From NCBI RefSeq assembly GCF_018143015.1, contig NC_054741.1:63152697-63216696 (forward strand): 64,000 nucleotides of DNA, read 5' to 3'. Below the pieces are notes generated by a model. The model was not told where the DNA came from. It made no database searches and worked only from the letters and a program-made list of their open reading frames with translations. Shown one piece after another: positions 11,089 through 22,670 of the stretch (position 1 is the first letter of the stretch; each line of letters begins with the position of its first letter). The DNA is from Lytechinus variegatus (Eukaryota > Echinodermata > Echinoidea > Temnopleuroida > Toxopneustidae). The translations under genes and the position numbers were made by a program.

Positions 11089-14000
11089 TTACATGCCCCA
11101 AACACCACGGCCGGGGGAGTTTCGTCGAGGAGCTTCGGGGCCCTGAGGAGGTTGGGGAGACTGAGGCATGTCCCAACCACCACGGCCAGGTGGATTTGGT
11201 AGAGGAGTTTGGGGAAGTTGAGGCATACCCCAACCTGGACGGCCAGGAGGGCTTGTTCGAGGACCTTGCGGACCCTGAGGAGCTTGGGGATCCTGAGCCA
11301 TACCCCAACCTGCACGGCCAGGGGGATTTGGTCGAGGAGCTTGCGGACCCTGAGGCCTCTGGGGACCGTGAGGCCTTTGGGGGCGATTCTCAACCATGAG
11401 TGATGCGACGATTCCTGAACAAAAAAAGTAATGAAAAGGAAAGGAAAGAGCAATCAATAATTAAGACTTTGCATGCTTATGACAATTCCTGGGCGCGTTT
11501 TACAAATGAGTTGCGATATATTCAAATCAAACTAAAAGTGTAACGTATATGTAGATCTACTGTTTGTATCTCTCAGCGACATAGATCTATATTTCAGTTC
11601 GATTTGAATTTATCGCGTCTTTTTGTAAGACGGGGTCCGGGAGATTATGAAAAATCTTGCGCATATTCAGGATATAGTTCTAATGTATGTTTCGAACATG
11701 TTTTGTTGCTCCCTACTCTTGAATAATGCATTTTCGTTTTCTTGAATATTGTTTCGGCGAGCTTCTGTCTTCGAAAGTCTTATTGTAATTGGCTAAAATG
11801 CATCAACATCAGTCTATTTTACAAGCAATACAATGGCTTTGCCATGCACCGTTTTAGCGATAGGCATTCTGTTTGCCCTCGTCTAGCAAAATAGGTACTT
11901 ACGGTAAAAGAGGGGAACGTTCAGTCGAGCATGCACCTACAGGCAATTAATAAATTGAACGATTTGATTTGTGCATCTGTTTTGTCTGAACGCCATGAAA
12001 ATGCAAAATACGGAGAGAGAAAAGTACCGTTGGTTCAAGTGTAAAAAAGGAAGTTCGTTTAGTTGACCACTTATCTGTCAATGACATGAATTAAATCATA
12101 TTCTCGTATTGAGCTTTCCAAAGAGATTCAACTCTGTGTCGCATACATGGCATACACGTTAATATCTTTTAGACAGTGTTATAGACAACGAAAAATTAAA
12201 TGAGTACATCACCTTAGTTCCAAACTATTGACCAGTTAAATAAATAATGGAGAAAAAAAATCACGACACCCCCCCCCCCCAAAAAAAAAGTTTACAAGGG
12301 AGTTTCTTTTCGTCTGTTTTTCACGTTCACTACTTGTCTGCGTTATGCTGCAGTAACACTTCCCCTTCGATGGCTGCTTTCGACTTGCCGTACGACCGCC
12401 GTAGGGGAAATGTGACTGTAGCACTATTAAGGGGACTCATAATAATCACATTATGATCTTTTGGGCATTGAGCACGTGCAAGCTTCTACATTGCAGGCAT
12501 ACACAATCTGCATCCATAAATAAAGAATCTTATTTGGGGGAATCCGAATTCGACTCCACGAACAGATGATATGACAGGCAATGTGAGTCAGTTTTAAGCA
12601 TGTGCAGTGTCTCGTGTTGCATGACTCCACCTTAATGGGATAACTTTGAAAAGAGAGCCGACTATAATTGCGCACTTAGGCTACATAGCAGTCCATTAGT
12701 GAACCGAGGAAATTGAAAACTTTCTTTTGATAATTAAACTTTGTACCGGAAATCTATTACAAAAATCAAATGTCTTAAATATATATAAAGGACTACTTAC
12801 TCCAACAGAAGTCCACCCTTTGAGGGTTACCTTTACTGCAAGCTAGGTCAAGAGCCTCACACGGATGTGCGATCTCTACCGCTTGGCCATTCTGTGCGTA
12901 ACACAAATGCCCGTCCGTTCCCAATTTGTAAAGTCGTTTCATAAAATGGCGCGGGTACATATTCACCTCCTCGTCCATTGCAGCAAGTTTATCCAAACAA
13001 TTCCAATTGCACCTGACAATGTTCTCGCGTAACTTCACGCTTGCGTACATCGGACATGCTTCTGTAAGGCGGTCGTAAGGTTTAGGTCTTGGTCCTGTTA
13101 AGCAATGATAAAAAAGAGATCAACGTATGTTGCTTTCTTTCTTGTTATTTAAAGTTAATTTACACATATACCACCTTTTGCATATTTTTTAAAAAATATA
13201 ACTTCAATAACAGAATTCACAATGCTGTATCAATATCATTTTTTTACATGATAAATTTGAATAAGTGTTATTTATTATCAGATTTGATCCGGGTGGGACT
13301 TAAAAGAACTTTTTGAGTACATTTTGGAAATTCGGAAATTTTTTTCATATAAATATCAGTCATTTGTGTCCTGATTTTAAAATTGAAAGTTAAAAAAAAT
13401 ATTTTTATGGGAGCAATCTCATGTTTACATAAGTTTGAATAAGTGTTATTTATTATCAGATTTGATCCGGGTGGGTCTTAAAAGAACTTTTTGAGTATAT
13501 TTTGGAAATTCGGAAATTTTTTCATATAAATATCAGTCATTTGAGTCCTGATTTTAAAATTGAAAGTTTAAAATATTTTGTTTGGGAGCAATCTCATGTT
13601 TACATAAGTTTGAATAAGTGTTATTTATTATCAGATTTGATCGGGGGGGGGGTCTTAAAAGAACTTTTTGAGTATATTTTGGAAATTAATTATATTCGGA
13701 ATTATTTTCATATAATTATCAGTCGCTTGCTTCCTAATTTTAAAATTGGGAGTTTCAAAAATATTTTGTTTGGATAAGAAAGTGAGACCAAAACGCATTT
13801 CCTAAATTTCCTTATGGAAATTAATGATCACTCTCATCAATATAGATTCTCCTTATCATCTCCACTACAGTTATTAGTCTTGAGTGTTAAATGGAAATAT
13901 ATATGAAAAGCGTCTCTTACCTAACCATCTTTGGGCAATGCAAGCACAGATCATATAAAATAGACAAAACGACGTCAACATCATCTTCTGAAATGAAAGA

Positions 14001-14473
14001 CGAAAATTGTAACATGTTTTGATTTTACAGATACATATAAATTCGCCTACTCTTAGTTAATGAAAATCAATCGCTTCCAACCTACCTTTATTAGTCATGC
14101 ATGAGATATGAAATATTTTTCTCCTTTTTTATCGTTTTATAGGAATATTAGTCCTCTTGTACGTTGCAGGAATTACTGCGTTTACACAGCAAAAGGAGTA
14201 CTGAAACTGCAGAAAATTAGAAATAAGAGAATTTTCTGGTAATGGAAACAAGCAAAAGAGAGGGCGTACGGACGCAACAATAAACAAACAGTTATAGACA
14301 GAAACAACGTAAATAATCAATAATTCATTCCTCATACCATCAACAAAACATTTTTGTCGGTATGCATGATCATGTATCAAGCTAAAGCAAACAAACAAAC
14401 AAACAAATCACATAGTCATGTGTATGTATAACAACTTAAGAAAGGAAGGCTTGAAACTTACTGTTGTCGTCAT
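11089..14473 (-). CDS. Secreted six-Cys-domain protein with PGRxGWGM repeat tail (paralogue 1)
   Basis: Four exons by eye: 14473-14462 (MTTT), 13987-13921, 13094-12801, 11414-11089; 232 residues. All introns are GT-AG, phases 0, 1, 1. Exon 2 gives a hydrophobic signal segment (MMLTSFCLFYMICACIAQ), implying secretion. Exon 3 carries the domain: EACPMY, VRCNWNC, HLCYA, HPCEALDLAC, VDFC; it has one cysteine more than its paralogues. Exon 4 is a Pro/Gln/Gly-rich tail with four copies of a motif: NPPGRAGWGM, SPPGRPGWGM, NPPGRGGWDM, NSPGRGVWGM, spaced about 25 residues. The tail recalls Pro/Gly repeats of spicule matrix proteins in composition only; no C-type lectin domain is present. Function unknown. 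It is the most divergent of the four. Intron 2 holds a 177-bp tandem repeat; intron 3 holds two MITEs. The exon-1 start is preferred because all four genes share it. Confidence 0.8.
11488..11641. mobile_element. MITE in intron 3 of paralogue 1
   Basis: The left end TTTTACAAATGAGTTGCGAT is mirrored by a right end whose reverse complement reads CCCGTCTTACAAAAAGACGC, with ATTCAAATC inside both arms. Related to the element at 8455-8736. Confidence 0.7.
12351..12418. mobile_element. 68-bp palindromic MITE in intron 3 of paralogue 1
   Basis: CAGTAACACTTCCCCTTCG at the left pairs with CCGTAGGGGAAATGTGACTG at the right. It is almost all arm, with little loop. Same family as 9567-9713. Confidence 0.65.
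13250..13775. repeat. 177-bp tandem repeat, three units, in intron 2 of paralogue 1
   Basis: AATAAGTGTTATTTATTATC recurs at about 13260, 13437 and 13614, each followed by the same AT-rich unit. Units 1 and 2 are close; unit 3 is more changed near its end. Weak open frames across it are artefacts. Confidence 0.9.
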
Positions 14474-14567
14474 TTTGAAGTGATTTTAAAGCCAAAGCAT
14501 GAATCTTCAAGATGTTGATGGTGATTTTGCTTCAGTTCAAATGATGACTCCACCGTCTCATATCGTA

Positions 14568-14574
14568 ATTTATA
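14568..14574 (-). promoter_or_regulatory. TATA box of paralogue 1
   Basis: TATAAAT on the minus strand, about 100 nt upstream of the ATG at 14473. The position matches the TATA boxes of the three paralogues, giving an expected 5'UTR of roughly 70 nt. Confidence 0.65.
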
Positions 14575-14809
14575 TCACGCACAACAGGCCAGAAATGCAA
14601 TCCGTTGCAAAATATGAAATCGAGAAATATGTAACTGATAGACTACTGTATCTTCTTACTCTCATTCGACATGTTTCTATGCCAACATTATCAATTACTC
14701 ATTACTGTTTTGGTCAAACTATGATTCATTCGAAATTGCATGACTCAAATATTGTGAGAATCCTGGTAATTAAGCATGAAATAATAGCCATATTGTAATG
14801 GCGATGATG

Positions 14810-14962
14810 TTGGTGATGGTGGTGATGATGATGATGATGAAGACGATGATGGTAATGATGATGATGATGATGGTGATGGTGATGACGATGATGATGATGA
14901 TGATAATGATGATGATGATGATGATGAAGATGATGGAGATGATGATGGTGATGATGATGATG
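14810..14962. repeat. (GAT)n microsatellite
   Basis: ATG/GAT triplet array. The poly-His open frame on the minus strand comes from it. Confidence 0.95.
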
Positions 14963-15191
14963 CACTCTTAAAAACGTTGGGTGAAAAAGGCCCAATTATT
15001 AACGATCACTGGTCAACATACTGTCCTCACAACTATTGTTTAAAATCTGTCCATATTGGATAATATAAAGTAATAATTGGGTAAAATTTTTGCTCAATTG
15101 GATAATAATTGCCCAGAAATAGATATATGTTTTTAACCAGCATACATTACCTAACAAAGTAGACAGTGTGTTGCCCAACATTTTAAGTGTG
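14963..15191. mobile_element. MITE abutting the microsatellite
   Basis: The ends are CACTCTTAAAAACGTTGGG and, as reverse complement of the right end, CACACTTAAAATGTTGGGC. The interior repeats CCCAATTATT/TAATTGGGT motifs. It lies immediately after the (GAT)n tract. Confidence 0.75.
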
Positions 15192-16500
15192 TGATAGTGA
15201 TTGGAGAAACATAATTTTACTCTTTAGTTATACCAATATATTAAAATGACATCCTGCCTTATAGCTAGCAAAGATTGGAGAAATGTTAGATAGTATAAAA
15301 CATTGATGATTTACCAGGTCTGCTCATAGAGCACTTGCATACATGAAAGTTTAAACACTGAGATCATAATTCATTAGTATTAATGTTATAATTATTACCA
15401 TTATTATGATTATTATTATCATCATTATTGTTATTGTTATTATTATTATTATCATAATCATCATAATAATAATGATCATCTTTATTATTATTATTTGTTG
15501 ATAATCATCATCATCTAGTATAACAATTTATGTAGGTTCGGATAAAGATCAATATTAATGATATTTATTCAATTTACTTATACTTATCTTATCTACTTAT
15601 ACATGAAGTTCTAGGTTCGTTTTTTTTTCGCCAAACCAAACCACAAAATCCATAATTATGCTTTAAATGACATTAGTTCATGAAGGCTTGTGCAGCTTTT
15701 GTAAAAATCAATGATAACTGCAGGTCCAACTTAATACACTATTTATCTATAATGAAGAAAAATGTATGGCAATGATTCAACGAAGAGAAAACTATTCTTT
15801 TGTCATCAATATTTTTCTTTACTGGTTATCAAAACGAAAATAATGTTTATAAAAGAAATGAGAATAGAAAGATTTACACACTGGGAACGCCATTTCCTCT
15901 GAATGTGCCACTCTGCCCGAGAAAAGCCCATTACAAAACGAATTTGCATCAATTGGCACACTAAATCTGATAACAACTTCCGACTCCGACATATTTGATT
16001 ACAGATAACATTTTATTCAATTCATAGTTTTGCGCGGGAAAAGTTAAAAGTGTGTGTCATGAAAATTATAGCTTCATATCGCAGAGTAAAATCACATATC
16101 GCCTTTTATCATAGCACTATCTCATGATTAGAAGTCTTTAACTCAATAGAAGATGAATTGTTGTTTCTTATCACGTCGGAAGGAATAAAAGAATGGATGG
16201 ATGACAAAGTGAAATTTAATAAGATGGGCAAACTGGTTCTGTATCATATGTCACGTCATGGATGATATTGAGAAGATTTTAAATTAATTTCAATTGAAAT
16301 GCATGTTTATGTATACATATTGCCAAGTTCTGAAATATACAGCTTAAGTGTTTCGTAATATTGGAAAACTGGCTAAAATTATTTTTAGTTTTACATCATT
16401 GTGGTTGGTTTATTTATTTACTTTTTGCTTGTCAGTTTTTTCGTAGACGAAATGACTTTCAATTTTGGGTGAAAACCTTTTTTTTTGCTTGCTTGCTTGT
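15192..16500. other. Spacer with ATT/ATC microsatellite
   Basis: (ATT)n/(ATC)n at about 15375-15510. No gene or element termini recognised elsewhere. Confidence 0.5.
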
Positions 16501-16559
16501 CAAACTTCCCACGGGAAAATGTGCCCCCCCCCCTTTGGAAATTCCTGGATCCGCCCCTG
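16501..16559 (-). mobile_element. hAT-like MITE terminus
   Basis: The minus strand starting at 16559 reads CAGGGGCGGATCCAGG followed by a G run, a familiar hAT-type end. I could not locate the opposite terminus, so the extent is unknown. Confidence 0.45.
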
Positions 16560-17168
16560 CATGTAATTATATGATTGAATAAGATAGATTTGTATATAGG
16601 CATGTAACCGATATCCTGTCCAGTGTATCATTCTTCGGTCGTAATAGCTGGACAAACATTGCCCTTCCCAATCATTCGAGATGTAAAGATTAACATTCGA
16701 GACATGACACAAATAACATTTCGTGTCAAAAAGGATTTCGTATCAATTAATATGTATGCCAGGAGGAATTAGTGTTCGAAATTCAAAGCAACGTGTCCGA
16801 TATCAGGCGAGATTATAGGTTGGCATTTACTATCTTCTTAAAATGGTTAAAGAAACCTATCCAAACTTTACCCGGAGTTCATTATCAAGCTGGAAAGGGA
16901 AAGGGCGGGTCTCCGATCCGAGCGAGAATAGGTAAATTGTATTTCAACCGTATTAATTCATTCCTTGAAATTCATTTTAGGTCTAGCAAAGATCATTCGA
17001 GGCCCAAAGCACAAAAGACACACGAACAAGTTCAATTAACAAGCATGAAGCATGTACTCGGTTCTCCCACGGGTAGTATCGTATTCCCCGTGCCACATTT
17101 TCCTGAATAAACACGATTTCTTAAAAATCAAAAATAATAGAATAAAATGAGTGAGAAAGGTAGGGAGG

Positions 17169-17251
<83 letters not shown>

Positions 17252-17869
17252 ATATTCTGGTTTATTCCAGTACTTTTTTTTAAATGACTTATTAAAATGA
17301 AATAAATATATTTCATAGAATAACGAGTAGCCCTATTGAATTCATCAGAAATGAACGTAGATCAATGTTATCGGTAGATGCATTCCTTTTAACTTTTCTA
17401 ATATTTTGAGAAGCACTACAAACTGCGAGGGACAACTGAAGGTGGCAGACCAGTTTCAGGTCCTGGTTGTTGAACAATTCAATTGCCAGAATTAAAAGAA
17501 AATCCATTATATTATCAAATAATCAGCAAGCTTGACAAAATAATCATTAATACAGTCCAAATATCTTTCTTTTTGTCAGATCTCCTCTTCACTCTGCCGG
17601 GGTGGCGAAATATTTTCAAATCCCAAAGGCAGAGAGTCTGAGGTAGATCTATTATGATTACAACTACGCTACAAAACAACAACAAGCTGAACAGGATGGA
17701 ACGGCGTCACTTTGCAGAGACTTGAATTTATTAAACATGAACAGTAACCTTGGACTTAAAACTCAAAAGAGTTACTGATCCTATCAATCTCAAGTATAAT
17801 GGAAATCCATCAATGTCATAACATTTTCAGCATAATATTTGCACAAGGTCCGTTGTAAACAAATGGAAA
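16560..17869. other. Spacer with (TA)n
   Basis: (TA)n occupies about 17171-17245. An open frame of 112 codons at 16772-17110 has no family resemblance and I do not call it a gene. Confidence 0.5.
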
Positions 17870-19300
17870 GCGCACTAAATTTCTAAGAAAACCATGAATG
17901 AAAATACATCGTATTTATATAATATTTTTAGCAAACTTAGGAGATCAAGATATATTTTGGATGAAGGAACAGAAATGACGACGCTTTGTTCGACGATTTA
18001 AATCGCGTTTAAGTGAACGGTGTCTTCTTTTTAATGTAACATAATTATATTTCATCATTATTATTTTTTCTGTGTTTTTAAGCGACATCAAAGCACCGTT
18101 AGTGTGAACAGAGTCTCACAGATCAGAAGTAGATGTGTTTCAATAAAAAGAAAACTGTGAGGAAAGATAAAAAAATGAATGTCAGATCTATCATCTAGAA
18201 AAGTTTTGAAGTTAGTCTGCTTTGCAAACCCTTCACTCGAGTTAACCCTATCTAGGCCCCCCCCCCAAGATCTCGGCCGTCGATCGCGCAATCGCGCCGA
18301 AAATTGGAACGCGGGTTGCCTAGGACATAATCTACAAGATTGTATAGTAATTTATTTCGTGCGAATCGTTATTAAGTGATTATGCTAATGTATGCGTAAT
18401 TAGTACGCGAAATCATACCTTTTCCTCTAACTCCCTAAATAGAGCTCCAAACGTACTAATTTTTGGTATAGAAACTCTTTGTGGTGTCCTCGCAAGTGTA
18501 CATGAAAAAATTGTGATATCAAATCATTTTCTTATGTATTATATTGTTTTTTGCAATTTCTTATGTATTGGCTTTGGTTTTTTTACCTTTTGTTTTTCAG
18601 TGTTTTTTCAATGAAATTTGTTGGGGACTCTTCTGTGATCATAAAAAACATAAAATGAATACATTTAGACAAGCAAAACTAAAATTAATCATACATTTAT
18701 GAATTTTGGTTGAAAACACAATTTGCATTGACTTTGTACACGAAATCACGTTTTTGAGCAATTTTCGGTCTGACATGCACTTACATAATGTTGCGTAATT
18801 TCGGAACCACGTACCCGGGTGACGCAAAATTGGTCTCAAAAGTTGCACAAGACTTGAAAGTAAAAAGTCAGCGAGCGGCGCGGTCAAAAATTTCGCACGG
18901 CGAAAATATCGCGTGATTCCTTGTGGGGGGGGGGGGGGGCTCCGAGCCCCCCCACGGCCTAGATAGGGTTAAGGGTCTGAATGTGCAGCCTACTCATGCA
19001 TTGTGTACTGCAGGCCTGAATTAAAACAACAAATTTGCTGTTTTAATTCCATGTCCATGCGTGGAGCACGGAAATTCTAAGGAAACCATGATTGTATGAA
19101 AATACATCGTATTTATATAATATTTTGAACAAACAAAAGATCGTGATATTTTTGGAAAGTAAGCAAAAATGACAGCGCTCTGCTCATCAATTTAAAGCGG
19201 GGTATTTGTTGTTAGTATGAACGGTGTATGAAGCATTTTAACCATGAATGTATGAACACGCAGCGTACATCGTACCTGTATAATATTTTGAACAAACGTG
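17870..19300. repeat. Diverged direct repeats flanking the piggyBac-like MITE
   Basis: The 17870-18010 sequence (AATACATCGTATTTATATAA and surroundings) recurs at about 19070-19215, with a shorter third trace at about 19240-19300. The repeats lie on both sides of the 18246-18968 element. Confidence 0.65.
18246..18968. mobile_element. piggyBac-like MITE with TTAA target duplication
   Basis: The element starts CCCTATCTAGGCC and ends GGCCTAGATAGGG, flanked on both sides by TTAA (18242-18245 and 18969-18972). C and G tracts lie inside each end. TTAA duplication with CCC..GGG ends is characteristic of piggyBac. No transposase frame; 723 bp, non-autonomous. Confidence 0.85.
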
Positions 19301-20141
19301 TATGATGTTGACATTGCTGGCTTTCCATACTTGTAATTGATTGAATCAAACTGTTTGTAAGACAGGACCGTAACGAACTGGGTATGGATGGACCTTCCAT
19401 CCAAGAAAAAATGGAATGGAATAAATTGAGGAGATTCAAACAACACTGGAAATTTCGTCAAAAATCCGAGGTAAAACGACAATTTTCAATTTTTCTCTCA
19501 TTTTAAGTAAAATATTTCATTGATTGATTGAATGGTTTATTTATTTCAATATTCACTGAAAATAGCAGGCAAAGGCTGAATTACATTCAGTTTACATATG
19601 GTTTATTATACAGACATTTTAAAAATATACAAATCGGAACAAAATAGGCAAATATCAAAATTGTTCTACAAAATAATTATACATATATGAAATAACTGAA
19701 ATACTCAGCATATGAGAAGAAAGCCACAGAGAAAGAATAAAGTACATGTGAAAACATGTCGGAATGAAAGACGGAATGAAAAAAAGGAAGACAGGGAGAC
19801 AAGAACAAAGTTAAAAAGGTTGGGTATTTAAAAAACATGGAAAAAACATCGGTAATAGCAATTATAATGCAACAAATGGAAAACTGAGGAAGAAACAAAT
19901 TATATTGGGATACGTGTTTTTAAGCCAGTGCAACTAACGTAATTCAGAACATTTCAACGATGACGAAAAATAACATCTTGAAGTATGAAATTATCCAGGT
20001 AGGTATGATTTGTCATAATGAAATGATGTTTTTTCCATAAAGGGGTATTTGGATTAAAAAAGAGGTGCCAGAGTAGTTTAATTAAAAAACATGTAGAGAA
20101 CAGAGTTCTTTAAAATAAGTGTTTGTATTAATGCCCGGTTG
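19301..20141. other. Spacer with MITE fragment
   Basis: Around 19310-19372, CTTTCCATACTTGTAATTGA and TGTTTGTAAGACAGGACC match the right end of the 8455-8736 element, as a fragment. The rest is AT-rich with nothing recognised. Confidence 0.5.
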
Positions 20142-20810
20142 TTGTGGTGCCCGCATTGCCCCGCATTGATGCGTGCCAATGCGGGACACTTTATGGCACG
20201 ACTTGGCTATATCAGTTCACGCAATGTCCCGACAAGTTCACGACATGTTTGGACATTGTTTGCGCATAGTTCGCGCATAGTTCACCCAGTGTTCGCGTAT
20301 AGTTCACGCAGTGTTCACGCACTGTCCCGACGTGCTTTCATCAAATATTCTCGACACCTTATTCTGTGACGTATCTAGCGCAAATTTAAATATTCAACGT
20401 TCTTGTGTTAACACCCTCTACGTTCGTTGATCAGGGCGACTCATACTGATCACGTGGTCTGCACTCACAATTTTACGCATATCATTCGTGAACTATGCGT
20501 GAAGTATGCTTGACCTATGCGCAAAGTATGCGCGACCCTGTCGTGAACTGCGTGCCACTACCCGGGGGTGTGCCTACTATTCTTTGCGCCACGAAATTTC
20601 TATTTCGATGCCACGAAGTGGTACGCAGTGGCACGACTAGGTTGCGCATAGTTCACGAACAGTTCACGAATTTGTAATGCGTGCCACAATTTTCAACATG
20701 TTGAAAATTTTGGCACGCATTTCACGCACCTATCCGCAAGCTGGCACGCATAGCTCGCGCATTGGCCCGCATGAGTGCGTGCCCATGCGCAAACTATGCG
20801 GGAACCACAA
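20142..20810. mobile_element. GC-richer palindromic element made of GTTCACGCATA-like repeats
   Basis: The ends TTGTGGTGCCCGCAT and, as reverse complement of the right end, TTGTGGTTCCCGCAT are inverted repeats. The body is filled with short units such as GCGCATAGTTCACG in both orientations and with GCACGCAT palindromes. A 46-bp near-perfect palindrome sits at 20676-20721. Composition contrasts with the AT-rich surroundings. No coding role is supported. Confidence 0.7.
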
Positions 20811-21229
20811 TGCGTGCAAGTGTCAATAGACAAAATATGACTATCAAATGTACGTTGCAATAGACAAATTCGGGAACATCCAGTGGACATAGTGGAAACA
20901 TTAAGTTGGGTGTGTAAAATGATTATAGATTATTCAATAGATTAACAAGATATGGGATTGCACTGTCTCTTAATCTGTTTGTCCTGAATCTGGGTTGCAT
21001 TGCATGCATTATATAATTATTGTCCTCGTATCACGGTGATAAGCAAATTAATTAGCTGATGTGAACATTTACAGAATACATGACATGTTAGAATTGGAAC
21101 AATTCCACGTATTGAGGGGAAATAAAAAAAAACTTTTTGTTTTCATATTATTATGGAATGTATCTAAAAGAACGATCTTTACAGGCGCAAATCACTGAAT
21201 TCATTCTTTCCCCCTAAATTGTCAAACAC
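20811..21229. other. Spacer, nothing recognised
   Basis: AT-rich. A motif near 21170 (ACGATCTTTACAGGCGCAAA) partly recurs near 21245 and 25056, suggesting old dispersed repeats. Confidence 0.45.
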
Positions 21230-21673
21230 CGAATTAAATCATGTGAATGATCTTGCTAGGCGCAAATGATGATGATGATTTGCGTAGCGCCATATATCTG
21301 TCAAATAAATTCAAAGGCGCATTGGAGGAGCCAGTCAATCTGGATGGCGCGCACACAGAACTGACCCGCGTGTCTCTCCTCCCGATATAACTGATTGGAG
21401 GGAATGCAGGTGGACCACTACACCGGGGTTTCCCCCTACTCTTAATCGAATAGTGCTGTGGGTTCTTAAAGGTGGTGACTCTCTTCTACACGGGGCCTCC
21501 ATTTAACGTCCTGTCCGAGGGACGGAGTGTTTTGTAACATTGCCTGCATCTATGAAACAGGGGAGAGACGTTTACACACATCGCACTGGTTTCAGTCAAC
21601 CGCCCGGGGTGGACTCGAATCCACGATCTTTGGTTCGACAGGCAGACGCGTTACCGACTGAGACAACGTCGCT
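21230..21673 (-). mobile_element. tRNA-derived SINE
   Basis: On the minus strand from 21673 the head reads GCGACGTTGTCTCAGTCGGT, with an A box, and then GTGGATTCGAGTCCACCCC, with a B box. The acceptor ends do not pair, so this is not a tRNA gene. The body extends to lower coordinates with no sharp end visible. Confidence 0.55.
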
Positions 21674-22380
21674 CTTATTATTGATTTCAAAATGTATTTT
21701 TTCCTAAATAGATTGTCCAATATTAAAAGGGAATTAGGAAACTGGAGTATATGAAGTCGAACGTTAGATCTCAAAAAAGTCTCCATTATATATTTTTTTT
21801 CTTTCAATAATTTTATTCATCAAAATATCAACATATATATAATATTTACATATACTCAGTACATGTAATATACATACCATGCATTCAGTAAAACACTACA
21901 CTAAAAACGCTTATACATAACAGAAAAGTTTAACTTAGAATATTAACAAAAGTAAACGGTAAAGTGTTAACTACCACGGTAGCAGTCACACCGCAGGTCC
22001 CTATGCTAATGAGCAAAAAGGCCAGATTCATCCAAATAATCTCGTGGCGGAATCCTCCTCCTTGCAAAATCTCGTGATTCGTGAGATTTTCTTTCTCTAA
22101 GAATTATCTTGTTTTAACCTCAAGTTAAATTAAATATTATTGCACCATCAGATAGAGTAAAAGTTACTCTTTTATATTGGTCATTTATTTTGTTTACAAT
22201 ATTTTGTTAAATAAGTAAATTTCTGGCCTGAAAATGTGCCTCAAAACTGAATTTTCTTTCTGTTTTCTTTTGCAAATTGTGCAAAACTTTTTTGTTTTGA
22301 GCCTCAATGATATCTTTATCACCTTAAAGCTGAACTTCTGTACTTTCTCACAATGCCACTCTTGATATGCGGCACCTTTT
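21674..22380. other. Spacer, nothing recognised
   Basis: AT-rich and non-coding as far as I can see. Confidence 0.45.
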
Positions 22381-22670
22381 AATCGGGTCAAGATCACACT
22401 TTTCCCACCGAGGTACAAGACGAGATTTCTGAAATTTTGTACTTGCATGAAATCCAGAGTTCTGATTGGCTGGATAAGGTTCACAGAACAACAGGCGCGG
22501 GGTATTTGAGGAGATTACCACATGGGAAGTGTGACATTCCCGCGAACCAAGGCACTGGGACCGTTGGATTTTGCCATTGTGTGGTCTCATTGACCAATCA
22601 GAGTGCAGTATTCTTGTTTTCATACTGTTTTATGTACTTGGCAAATGAAAAGTGTGATCTTGATCTGATT
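22381..22670. mobile_element. 290-bp MITE
   Basis: AATCGGGTCAAGATCACACT at the left pairs with the right end, whose reverse complement reads AATCAGATCAAGATCACACT. Homology between arms continues for about 90 bp, including CTGATTGG near the inner edges. Confidence 0.75.

Noticed and set aside
11089-14473. Identity as a spicule matrix protein or as 185/333 (SpTransformer)
   Set aside because: No C-type lectin domain, and no Gly-rich/His-rich two-exon structure; only the Pro/Gly flavour of the tail is similar.
16772-17110. 112-codon plus-strand frame
   Set aside because: Average composition, no signal peptide or motif, no neighbours with matching phase; within chance expectation for 64 kb.
21598-21673. 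Functional tRNA gene on the minus strand
   Set aside because: A and B boxes are present, but the acceptor ends GCGACGT and CGGGCGG do not pair; treated as a SINE head.
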